Source: Ariolimax columbianus (Eukaryota; Mollusca; Gastropoda; Stylommatophora; Arionidae). From it: a DNA stretch of 64,000 bases. Position numbers and translations under genes: made by a program. The DNA lies in assembly GCA_036924085.1 (NCBI GenBank), contig JAVGWX010000005.1:79443547-79507546 (forward strand), written 5' to 3'. The notes below the pieces were generated by a model. The model was not told where the DNA came from and made no database searches. It saw nothing but the letters and a program-made list of their open reading frames with translations. Positions within the stretch are counted from its first letter, which is position 1; every line of letters starts with the position of its first letter. Shown in pieces: positions 38,235 to 47,699 of the stretch.

Positions 38235-38502
38235 GTCAGACAGGAGAGTATATCATGAGGTTAGACCAGATAGTGCAGACACTATCCCGAGGTAAGACAA
38301 GATGGTGCAACCTGTCCTCGGGCCAGACTAGAATGTGCAGCATGTCCATATGTCAGACCAAAGTGTGTTGCCTGATGTTAGCCCAGAAAAGAACTGCAAG
38401 TCTCGCTTACAAAACTAGTACACATCTGGTCAGGACTTACAGTTCCGGTCAAAACAGGTACACATCTGGTCAGGACTTACAGTTCCGGTTAAAACTAACA
38501 AA
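38235..38502. repeat. Degenerate repeat and 40-bp duplication
   Basis: Diverged AGGTTAGACCAGATAGTGCA units of about 38 bp are followed by a 40-bp direct repeat starting at 38421 and 38461 (CACATCTGGTCAGGACTTAC). Confidence 0.65.
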
Positions 38503-39536
38503 CAGGCACTTATCATTGATTCTAATGGGCTTCCTCAATAGCGAGGAGTCGAATCCTGCTGAAAGATAGGCAGTCTCATAGTAATCACTGCTGGCGGGGA
38601 TGAAGAGCATTTGGGACATGATCGTACTCAAGCTGACTTGTCATTTTAGATGGAACTAGTTCCCTTCCTCGCTGCCTTGTCCTCCGTAATCATTGATAGT
38701 CGATACCAGAATCGAACACTGTACCTTTGCCACGAGAAGTCTCTCAAATTAAAGTCTAATTTAAAATAGCCTTCTCCATTGCCTACATAATAATACAGCC
38801 ATGTAGATGCCACAAACCATACTATATTTTCACTGCATGCAATAGTTAAGGAATAACCACAACACGATAACCAGGTGTGTTCTAAAGTGGGAAACCACCG
38901 AGAAATGGAAGCCAAGAAGCAACACAACAACTGACATATCAGAGCTGAAGAAGATTAATTAGCTGTGACAGACCCCGTGTGTTCCAATATAGTGGTAATG
39001 GGGTGAACGTACAGATAATGCAATGCAGTCTTACTAACATTTTCACATGATTCTTTTAAATGAATGTTTTTATCAAAATAAAATTACACGAGTAAATAAC
39101 ATGAAATGAGATCAATCATCTAGGTATGTGGGATTTAGTTGGCTGTTTTTGTCGTGGTAGATGGTGAAATGTACATTGGAAATGAAAATGTGGATTCAAT
39201 TGGTAACAGGACTGGGTCAGTGGTTCACATTATAAACGGAATTAAAGTGTGGCTTTATCATCGGATATTGTCACACTTAGTGAAGTAATTAGTTCATCCT
39301 TGTTAATGCATGAGAAAATTATGAGGGGGGGGGGGGTGTGGAGGGATTAGGCTGGCTGTTATTCGACAAGCATGTCATAGAGAGGGGTGTGAGGTAGAGA
39401 GGGACACGAGGTATGCATGTCGTAGTGTGAGTTATGTACGTAGTGATGGGCATGTGTAGCGAGGGTTATGTCGTACGTAGTGAGGGACATGGGGTAGAGA
39501 TTTGCATGCGTAGAAAAAGACATGAGGTGGACTTGT

Positions 39537-39620
39537 GGTTTGTAAGGCACGCAATGAAGACAAAGGGGCCTAAGGTTGTCACTTTAGGCTTTTTTGTCTT
39601 CATTGCGCGCCTTACAAACC
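39537..39620. repeat. Foldback palindrome with 37-bp arms
   Basis: The left arm 39537-39573 (GGTTTGTAAGGCACGCAATG ...) and the right arm 39584-39620 (... CATTGCGCGCCTTACAAACC) are reverse complements with about 4 mismatches, around a 10-nt loop. It would form a long stem in RNA or single-stranded DNA. No flanking duplication is evident. Confidence 0.7.
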
Positions 39621-40029
39621 AACCAATGCAGTGGCAATTATAAGCGAATGGTGTAACAGAAATCGGAGGAACAAGTGAAACAAATTCACTAGCTGTAATC
39701 GTTGGCACTTAATGATAATATAAAACATGTACGCAGGTGATTCTATTGACGTTCAATATTATGTAACCGTAATGCTCTATTTGTGGCTGAAAAGTATGTA
39801 ATTTCAAACTGGCAAAACCATATTGTACAATTGATTTCATTGGTGTGTGTGTGTGTGGAGAACATGCCCTGCTATCACTAAAGGGACTGCAATTTGTAGG
39901 AGTATTTTCGTCCCAAAACTAGGCCTTAGTATTGTGACATTTGTAACACGCAGCTAGATGAATGATACTGTCATAATGGCTGATGGACATAAAACGCACA
40001 CATTTACAAAATAAAAGGAGGGACGATTA

Positions 40030-40341
40030 GGCTAACGTCTGGTCAGACAAAACACGCTGATCAGAGAATGTTAGCCAGGGTCAGGTAAAAAATACTGGAC
40101 AAGACCCTCACCTGACCTACTCGTTGGTCGTCCTGGAAACAGTCATGCTAACAAGGTGAGGCTCGACGTGATCTCCGTAGTGGTGAGCAACACGCAGATG
40201 AGGCCAAGCATAGCACAACCGCCTGGAGGATCTCGGTCCACCTTCGGGATGTGAGGATAGCTACTGCAACCCATCACTTTACGCCCTTTTCATGGCGCAC
40301 ATAAGAGTAACCTACTCATCATGGGCATTCGAAACAACATC
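40030..40341 (+). mobile_element. CAA-tailed element copy
   Basis: This carries GTTAGCCAGGGTCAGG, ATACTGGACAAGACC, GGAAACAGTCATGCTAACAA, GACGTGATCTCCGTAGTGG, CACGCAGATGAGGCCAAGC and TTTACGCCCTTTTCATGG. The tail is short (AACAACATCAAATAAC). Confidence 0.65.
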
Positions 40342-40453
40342 AAATAACAAATGCAGAGAAAGACCACACTGTCATCATACGAGGACGAACAAGATGTCAG
40401 CTAAGATAATCCTAACAAACAACAAACATCACAATATGCTCGCCCAACTATCC

Positions 40454-40853
40454 GGGTGGTCAGCCGGGCTCTTTGTGTATGACAAGGACAAGAATAGCAC
40501 CACTGCCTCACAGAGAACATGTCGTAAGAGGCGACTATGTGACATGGCATAACACTGGCCATGTTGTAGATACAGATGGCTAACTGGTATAATTATCGGT
40601 GGTTTGTTTGGAGCAGCATAGATGACGCCTAACAGGCTGCGGGTCTACTTTGCTCTAATCTATTGAGATGGACTTGCACATCGATTAACCACCATCTGTA
40701 AAGCGCTTCTCCCAACGCATCGAAGTATTAAGCTGCTCGAACCTAGCCCGCTAATCATGAAACTCTTCTCCTGGCTACATCCAGCTCATACCAGAGCTGG
40801 GACCTGCACAGGGGCATCTGGTTCTGTAGAAGTACAGGTCGACTAAGAACTAC
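40454..40853 (-). repeat. Dispersed repeat, copy 2 of an inverted pair
   Basis: This is the reverse-complement relative of 14540-14914, about 25.5 kb away inside the same SPEN intron, with all shared landmarks in the same order. A weaker fragment around GTCGCCTTTTACAACATGCC lies at 31745-31785. Confidence 0.65.
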
Positions 40854-41159
40854 CAAATTGGAAGCTGGGTCACACACACTCAAAAATGGTCTCCCGCGAT
40901 GGCTAAAATGGTTTCGTATTTCATAAAGTTGTTAGCATTTTATGAAGGTGTGGGATAGAAGGCGAAATATGTACCACACCAAGTCAAATATCCTATCAAA
41001 TGTTAGTGTATTGGGACCATATACTGATTACCACATCACCGGGTGGCACATTTCTTACAAAGGCTATGCGCGGTACTAAAACATGACGTGTTCATTAACT
41101 GCCGCAGCACGACCCACGTAAAACATTTTATTAAATAGGTAAATAGCAAGTCATTTGCA

Positions 41160-41368
41160 GAATGTCGCTTCTTGCAACCGCCAAAGTAATTAGCTGTTAT
41201 AAGTTTAATGGCAGGTGTGCAGTACGGTAAGTTGCCATTACTTTCCGTACATGGAGGAGCGAACTCACCGAAAAAGCTCCCGTGTCTGCGAAACGACACA
41301 GTGGGATTCGAACTCGTTGCGTTGGGATTGTGAACAGGACGTTTCACCAGTAGGCCATACAGACCTCC
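41160..41368 (-). mobile_element. tRNA-derived SINE with A and B boxes
   Basis: The minus strand reads TGGCCTACTGGTGAAACG (A box, about 41340-41357) and GAGTTCGAATCCCAC (B box, 41301-41315). The sequence after the tRNA-like head does not match the other SINEs here. The 3' boundary near 41160 is an estimate. Confidence 0.6.
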
Positions 41369-41884
41369 ACAACATTTTATAGTCTAGCAAAATTGTGATC
41401 ACGTGTTTTCTAGCATGACTTGATCAGTTCGTGGGTATGAAATGGGAGTAGACAAATCAGTTTCAAATCAGACTGTGAAGGTAATGTAGTCTAACAAAAA
41501 ATGTGTGTATTCACAAATGTTCACATGTCATTGGCTTTGATCTACGTCTTCGCCCGTTTTACAATGATGAGGCGTCGTAGGTTAACAAAGTATGACAGTT
41601 GGAGAATGGTGAGTTTTAGGAAACAATGTACTCTAGTCAGGATGTAAGGCACTATAACATGTGTGCGACTTATACGAGTAGGTCGACTTGTGTGAGGGTA
41701 GGAAGATTTCTGCAGCTGCATCACTCCCTTTGCAACGTTTTGTACACTACCACACCGTTATGTACACTACCACACATCATCGTCAACACGTTCTTCTCAA
41801 GTCCACTGGGAACATAAGGAAAGCACAGCAGCTGTTTCTGCTTACGTCATATAGGCTTCTAGACAAGAGAATCAAGGTCAAACA

Positions 41885-41998
41885 ATCGTTGACGATACGT
41901 AGCCTTGTATCGACGACCTTTAGCCTATTCCTCGACGATACGTAGCCTAGCATCGACGCTATTTAGCATATTCCTCGACGTTGCGAAGCCTAGCAAAT
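41885..41998. repeat. 43-bp tandem repeat, about 2.6 copies
   Basis: GACGATACGTAGCC and TATTCCTC recur at 41891, 41934 and 41977. Confidence 0.7.
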
Positions 41999-42479
41999 AA
42001 GTTATCTTTGACATAACGCTGAAGCATATGCCCCACCTCTAAATAAAGCTCATGGGATGGAGAAAAAAAATTAGTTCGCTAGAACCTTTCACACACGGTG
42101 ACACAAGAGGCATGTAGATGAGGCTAGTAAACTTGCTTAGGAAACTAAGAAGACAACAAACAAACAGTACAGGCTTCCGCAATTGTAGTTCTGGTGCTAT
42201 ACTATGTAATGTCAAAAATAAATCATAAGAAGAAACATTGGTGGACCTGCAATTGCGTCTGGCCAATATAAGATACCATAGCAAACTTCCAGAACTACTA
42301 GAGTCAAGTAATATCTTCAAACAGTCTCTCATATTGGTAGGTTTCTACTTGATTTTTCCATGGCAAGACAAATTTCAGACATCTCTACATATGGCACATC
42401 ATATCTATAATACACTACTGTCTTCACCTGAAGGCGACAATTTACGAATACAACGTCAAACCCTCATTCACTTCGTATG

Positions 42480-43260
42480 TGAAGGAATTAGTTTTATGGA
42501 TCAGCAACAAATGTTGACAAGAATGGAGGCGCTGGTATCTTTATAACATACGCTGAGGACCATTGTGAGACAAGCAGTGTTCCCACTGGTAAATTCTGCT
42601 CCAACTTTACAGCAGAGGTTCAAGCTCTCAAACAGGCTGAGGTTCAAGCTCTCAAACAGGCTGAGGGTCAAGCTCTCAAACAGGCTGCCAACATGATCCA
42701 GAACAGCAATTCTGATTGCCACCAAGAAGTAGTCTTCACATACACATTATCTGGGCTGCAAGCTCTTAAGGGTGGTAAACTAAGTGAACTGGGTAGGATA
42801 GCTGCTGGAAAGCGAACTATGCTCCAGTGGCTACCATCCCACTGTGGCGTGACTGGAAGTGAGGGCATATGGGCTTGCAATGAGTGGGAGGAGAATGTGA
42901 ACAAAAAGACAGAAAAATCACATACTTTGAGAAAAAGAGAGTTGTCCAGGCGGTCAAAAGAGACCAGAACCAACATACTTATCCGACAAGGGCAGACTAT
43001 CATTCTTCGCCTCAGGACTGGGCACAATAGACTGAATAAACACATATACAGGCTTCATCTATCTGCTTCGCCGCTGTGTATATTTGGGACAGGCGAAAAA
43101 ACTGCTAAGCATGTTTTGCATGACGGTCCTCTGTGTGGTCAGTTAAGGAGGATACACTGGCCAAATGATTCGACACTAATCAAAGCTGAATGGATCTAAA
43201 GAGCAACTACAGTCAACGGTCGAGTTCATCGCGGAAACTGATGGTATAAACATATATGAT
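42480..43260 (+). pseudogene. Decayed LINE: RNase H domain and C-terminus
   Basis: The frame from about 42500 gives NGGAGIFI, then FTAEVQALKQ (helix with the catalytic Glu), TYTLSGLQALKGGKLSEL, LQWLPSHCGVTGSEG, then LRTGHNRLNKH, HVLHDGPLC, and after a frameshift near 43195 the C-terminal STVEFIAET. These are the RNase H and C-terminal landmarks of a Jockey/I-type non-LTR retrotransposon. It is dead: the first catalytic Asp (usual TDGS) is missing at a frameshift, the usual TDS/TDA Asp is Tyr (TYT), and the last Asp of the GNE..D motif is lost. A 24-bp segment at 42614-42686 is repeated three times in frame. Upstream (42240-42480) I see no clear RT motif. Confidence 0.75.
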
Positions 43261-46160
43261 GCGATCACAAAAAGAAGTAGTTCTATGCCAACAAATCAAC
43301 GTGAGATTGATGCTAACATTGAACGTCTTGATAAAATAAGAGAGAAGGATACATCGGAAAAATGAGATAGCCTTCATTAAAACCATCCCAACAGAAAGTT
43401 GATCGACAAATGGACATAAAATTAATCTGAAATGGTCACAGCACAAAAACTAGATGTCTACCAAAAGAAGGAACTAGAAAAAGTGTCCACCTACCCACCA
43501 AATACATTATCCACACAGCCCTAATTAAAAACCAGACTCATGAATTACTCAATCAGACCCAACATATTAGAAGTACACACCTGAAATTATCCAGTCCTGC
43601 CAAAAGAACAGGCTCCATGCATACAGATAACTGGAAATTAAGGTTACCATAAACACAGAGTACGGCTTCAATATTTCCAGACAAAATAACCTGGACCTTG
43701 TAGGATGGGATCACTCTGCTTAATCTTCTAAGCTGAGATCAAACAATAACAGAAACCAAGTCTACTATATTATCAAAATACAAGAAACCTTTTAGATATG
43801 TTTCTATTCCCCCCCCCAGTATTTGAGAGACTTTAATCCAACATTGCCACCAGTAAAAAAAACAACTACTAAAAAGGTAATCTTACAACAATGGATGGGC
43901 TCTACGTGTGACTGTAAGAGCTACCTACATATGTAGACACGTCTCAACCCACAAGATAGTATAAACAATTCAACAAGTTGTGCCCAAGAGACAAGAGTAC
44001 AATTGTCAGGTTGAGAACAAGATATGTGTCATTAGATTGACTGCATGATCTTTCAATGTTTGGTAGTGGGAGATTGAGAATGAACGAAGCCAAGCCAAGA
44101 TTGACTGCAGACCATACACCATATTGCAAGCATTACCTTGGACAAGAAGAAACAATATAACACCACTTACTGTATTGGCAATCAGAACTGCAGAAGCAGC
44201 AACTACTATTACCAACCTCCTCCATTACTAAAACTCAGCATGGACAAACAAAACTGAACAAAAACCAGTATTCTACTATCTAGCAAAAGGAGATGAAGAG
44301 TGAAAACTAGTTATCCCAGGGATAGAAAAAGTCAAAGGTGGCTTTCCCATCCACTTGTGCAGTTATGCGCCATGGGGGCCCAAAGTTCCCAGGTTTGTTA
44401 CCAAGTGTGATTGCATCATTGGTTTGCTGCCATACTGGTCTAAAATTAGTTGATCGTTTCTTTAGAAGGATCAAATGTTTCGCTAGAATAATATAAACGT
44501 GGAAGAATGAGTTCCAGGGGAGATATTAACCGCAGGTCTATATAGCATCATTATGTCATATACCATTCATTACCGTAGCAACAACCACTGCTCCGGCCCC
44601 TTTATCAATGGTATGTAGTCTAACAAAACATAGAAACATCAAATGGGATCTTGTCTAAAAACTACTTGATCAGATTTTAGCATGATGGAAAAGTTTGACA
44701 ATGTGGAGTGGACGAATACGTCTTGCCAGTCAAGCTGACGTCTTTACCCTAGAAAAAAGTGTACACTTGAGCAGAACAGTAACACCATTATGCCCTTTTA
44801 TTACTCTTAAGTAAAGCACATGGTGACCTCTACAGATGGTCCTCTTATGGTATGTAACCTACCAAACATCACACGAAAAGAACCTCTACAAACCTCGTTC
44901 ACTGTATACCTAAAATCGAACACTTGACGGTAGACTATACCTTACCAAAATACAAGAAGCTGACACACATGTCTTTCTTTGTGTAGTGTGTGATGAGAAT
45001 TTGTTACATAATTGGCTCATTAGTACAATGGTGTGTGTCTACAAGTCTAGACTGGAAATAGTCAAAGTTGAGTAACGTGATACATTCGCTCCTCTACTAC
45101 CGACAGGCTGAGATGTACTGTATGACTTTTGTTCGTATATTATACAGCATGGTGTCCCCAGACCAATGGTCAGACTGCCTTACGCCATGTCTAGTACGTT
45201 ACAGTACTACTTTTGTGTGCTCCTCTTCGGACCCTGTTAATACATGGGAGATTAAGATTAATACGATGTGCCCTACCAATACATAATCAGCTTGTCCTTT
45301 ACTTCAGTTTGAGCATACATCGACCCTTACATTGTTATATGTGTAAGGTAACGAATGACAATTCTATGATCAGACACTGCTGTCAGGGATAAGTGTTAGA
45401 AGCCTCATTGTACTAGCCCCTAGCTTTTTTTTGTGTGGCTAATGACCAGAACCTTTCCTCGTCTAATATTAAGCCAGGTGCCCATTTACAGCTGGATCAA
45501 CATGAGCGTGTCGAATGTAGATCGAACGCGTACCTGTACCGTTTTATGCGAGCGTTGTACGACTACATATTACGTACACGCTTTAGAAAAACATGAAACA
45601 TTTATAATATGTATTGTATCTTCCTGACGATCACTGGCGTAACTGTAGTAACATGACTATATAGGTTCATTAGCATGATCCTTAGACTTTTTTAAGAGAT
45701 TCGCTAGCACCATGTGAGAGTGGATATGTGAGAGTGGATATGCGAGTTGTCAACGTTATGTACCCTGTCAATAACCTGGCAGCAGTAGCATCATCATGTT
45801 CCTTTTTACTGTAGTCGAAGCATAGATACCCAGTGCAACTGCGGACATCTCTCTCCAAATTGTTTACGTCGTGTCGCCTAACAAAACACGAGAAGCAGGG
45901 CCTCGAATTTAAGCATTAGCATGTCTTGTACAGGCGAGGCAGACCCTGCACTGGCTGATAGGTTTCGTGTGACTTTCATCAGCTTAATAGTATTATGTAG
46001 TGTCTCGTCAGTCTAACCTAATATAAAATGAAAGAGTAAGTTTCAGGACGATCAGTCAACGTTGTGTAGACAAACGCAAACACATCTGCCTGTGCTGGAC
46101 ACGGCTGTAAAAACCAACAAGGCTAACTACTACTAGACTGAAGAAAACAAGTCATGGGAG
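43260..46160. other. Intron stretch next to the SPEN start exon
   Basis: A C-run (43810-43818), the short GAA-family fragment and a 16-bp duplication (GTGAGAGTGGATATGT, 45714-45745) are present. No conserved coding sequence was found. Confidence 0.4.
44055..44098 (+). mobile_element. GAA-tailed element, short 3' fragment
   Basis: TGTTTGGTAGTGGGAGATTG followed by AGAATGAACGAAGCCAAGCC matches the last 45 bp of the family, including the GCCAAGCC end. Confidence 0.55.
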
Positions 46161-46169
46161 TGTACTCAC

Positions 46170-46252
46170 CTCTGAAAATGGTCTATAACAGTCTCCTCTG
46201 TACAATTTTCTGGCAAATTTCGCACGATAAGATATCTTGTTTCCCGTACCAT
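46170..46252 (-). CDS. SPEN: SPEN homologue, start-codon exon (first half of RRM1)
   Basis: This exon encodes the N-terminus of a Split ends / MSX2-interacting protein homologue, a large nuclear RNA-binding transcriptional corepressor. The minus strand reads MVRETRYLIVRNLPEN and continues to HFQ, 27 residues, then two bases (AG) of codon 28. Start MVRETR directly followed by an RRM is characteristic of SPEN and separates it from RBM15/spenito. RNP2 is LIVRNL at residues 8-13. The exon ends at a strong donor, AG|GTGAGT (intron bases 46164-46169). The start codon has G at -3 and G at +4. The next exon supplies the base that makes codon 28 Arg and continues the RRM without a gap. Exon and family are seen directly; function is known from the family. 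Confidence 0.88.
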
Positions 46253-46265
46253 TTCTCCGTTTAAA

Positions 46266-46271
46266 CTACAT
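46266..46271 (-). promoter_or_regulatory. Start-stop upstream ORF (ATG-TAG) in the SPEN leader
   Basis: An ATG directly followed by TAG lies 13 nt before the SPEN start codon, in the context AAACCATGT with A at -3. Minimal start-stop uORFs are known to stall initiating ribosomes in other genes. A role here is inference and requires that the transcript begins upstream of this point. Confidence 0.5.
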
Positions 46272-46284
46272 GGTTTCCACAACT

Positions 46285-46296
46285 TTAAAACTCCAT
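46285..46296 (-). promoter_or_regulatory. Second short upstream ORF (three codons) in the SPEN leader
   Basis: The minus strand reads ATG GAG TTT TAA, ending 32 nt upstream of the main start codon. Together with the start-stop uORF it gives two upstream ATGs in the last 45 nt of the leader. Confidence 0.45.
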
Positions 46297-46739
46297 ACTT
46301 GGGGAGGAAAACTCCGGTTCGAACAACGTGAAGGTGGCGATGGACACACAGAATGGCGGCTGTGTCCTAGTTGCTGTACAAATAACCGAGGAGAGCCTAG
46401 AGGAACGTTGGTTGGCCTGGCCGCCGCCGCCGAGTCAAGCTCGGCAAGTCTCGGTTAAGTTCGGCGTGTGACGTCACTCGATCAGCCCTTCGGGTGGTGT
46501 CGGAAACGTCACTCTTCGTGGCTAGTGGAGGGCCTGGGTTGTCGGGGAGGGACGGTGAGACCAAGTTGGAGACGGCGAAGGTGGAAGTCGGTGATGACGA
46601 TACGGCTGCGTAGGCTGCGGAGTTATGGTCTGTTTCTGGTGAGTTGTGGAGAATGAGGTGAGATTTAGATGTTACAGGGAATCTCAACTCGTGATATGTG
46701 TAGCTGCAGTTGGAGAGAAGGATTACTCGGATGTTCAAG

Positions 46740-47215
46740 AAGCTTTACTAAACGTACGGGCGATACGGAAAGGTCAAGAGGATAGTGACAGATTTACTAA
46801 AAGTCAAGGCGATAGAGAAAGGTTACTAAAAGGCATGGGGATAGAGAAAGGTTTAATAAAGGCATGGAGACAGAGATAGGTTTACTTACGGTCTATGGGA
46901 TAGAGAAAGGTTTACTTAAGGTCAAGGGGATAGAGAAATGTTAACGTAAGGTCAATAGGATTTAGTAAGGTTTACTAAAATTAAAGGGAATAAAGAAAAG
47001 TTTACTAAAATGGATAGTGAAAGGTTTACTACAAGCCAAGGAGATAGAGAAATGTTTACTAGAAGTCAGAAGAATAGAGAGAGGTTTATTAAAAGCATGG
47101 GCGAGGCGGAAATGTTTACTAAAAGTCAAGGGAATAAAAAAAGGTTTATTAAAAGTCAAGGAGATAGAGAAAGGTTTATTAAAATTCAAAGAATCACTAA
47201 AATTCAAGCCAAGAT
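46740..47215. repeat. 30-bp minisatellite (older, diverged)
   Basis: The unit resembles GGTTTACTAAAAGTCAAGGA plus GATAGAGAAA, about 14 diverged copies, starting about 80 bp from the presumed SPEN promoter tract. Confidence 0.75.
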
Positions 47216-47394
47216 GGTACAGGAAGAATTACTCGTACCAGAAGTCAAAAGCTGGGATCGAAAGTTAACTGAAGATTAAGTGGATATGGCTATATTTGCT
47301 GCATTGAAACGAGATACGAAAAGGCTTACAAAAACCAAAATGGCGTAGGAAGGTTTAGTACAGACGAATGGAGTAGACAAATATTTTGAATCTT

Positions 47395-47690
47395 TATTGA
47401 AAGCAGATAGAGTAGATGCAAATTTACTGAAAGCTATTGAGGTAGAGGAAGATTTACTGAAAGCTATCGAGGTAGAGGAAGATTTACTGAAAGCTATCGA
47501 GGTAGAGGAAGATTTACTGAAAGCTATCGAGGTAGAGGAAGATTTACTGAAAGCTATCAAGGTAGAGGAAGATTTACTGAAAGCTATCAAGGTAGAGGAA
47601 GATTTACTGAAAGCTATCAAGGTAGAGGAAGATTTACTGAAAGCTATCGAGGTAAAGAAACATTTACTAGACGTCATAGGTTCCTAAAAC
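47395..47690. repeat. 30-bp minisatellite (younger, homogeneous), about 9 copies
   Basis: The unit is GATTTACTGAAAGCTATCGA plus GGTAGAGGAA and is related to the array at 46740-47215. The plus-strand frame reads DLLKAIEVEE repeated, a decapeptide with heptad-like charge pattern. No conserved start, domain or splice context supports a gene. Confidence 0.8.
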
Positions 47691-47699
47691 CACGAGCAT

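Larger units (their letters stand above)
10773..46169 (-). other. Giant first coding intron of the SPEN homologue (about 35.4 kb)
   Basis: The interval is bounded by the GTGAGT donor at 46164-46169 and the CTCCAG acceptor at 10773-10778. The two flanking exons join in phase in the middle of RRM1, so no coding exon is needed between them. The intron holds many minisatellite arrays, several retroelement copies and decayed LINE fragments, listed separately. An alternative promoter or non-coding exon inside it cannot be excluded. Confidence 0.8.
46253..46660 (-). promoter_or_regulatory. Presumed SPEN 5' UTR and CpG-rich promoter
   Basis: The tract directly upstream of the SPEN start codon is richer in GC and CpG than its surroundings, with a GCC-repeat stretch near 46420. 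It contains a full palindromic cAMP-response element TGACGTCA at 46469-46476 and a YY1-like AATGGCGGC at 46352-46360. No TATA box is obvious. The transcription start cannot be placed from sequence alone. A GTGAGT on the plus strand near 46640 leaves open a divergent transcript, but no conserved plus-strand coding frame follows. Confidence 0.55.

Noticed and set aside
46397..46738. 113-codon minus-strand open frame over the SPEN promoter tract
   Set aside because: GC-rich leader or promoter sequence stays open by chance. It lies upstream of the conserved start MVRETR and matches no family.
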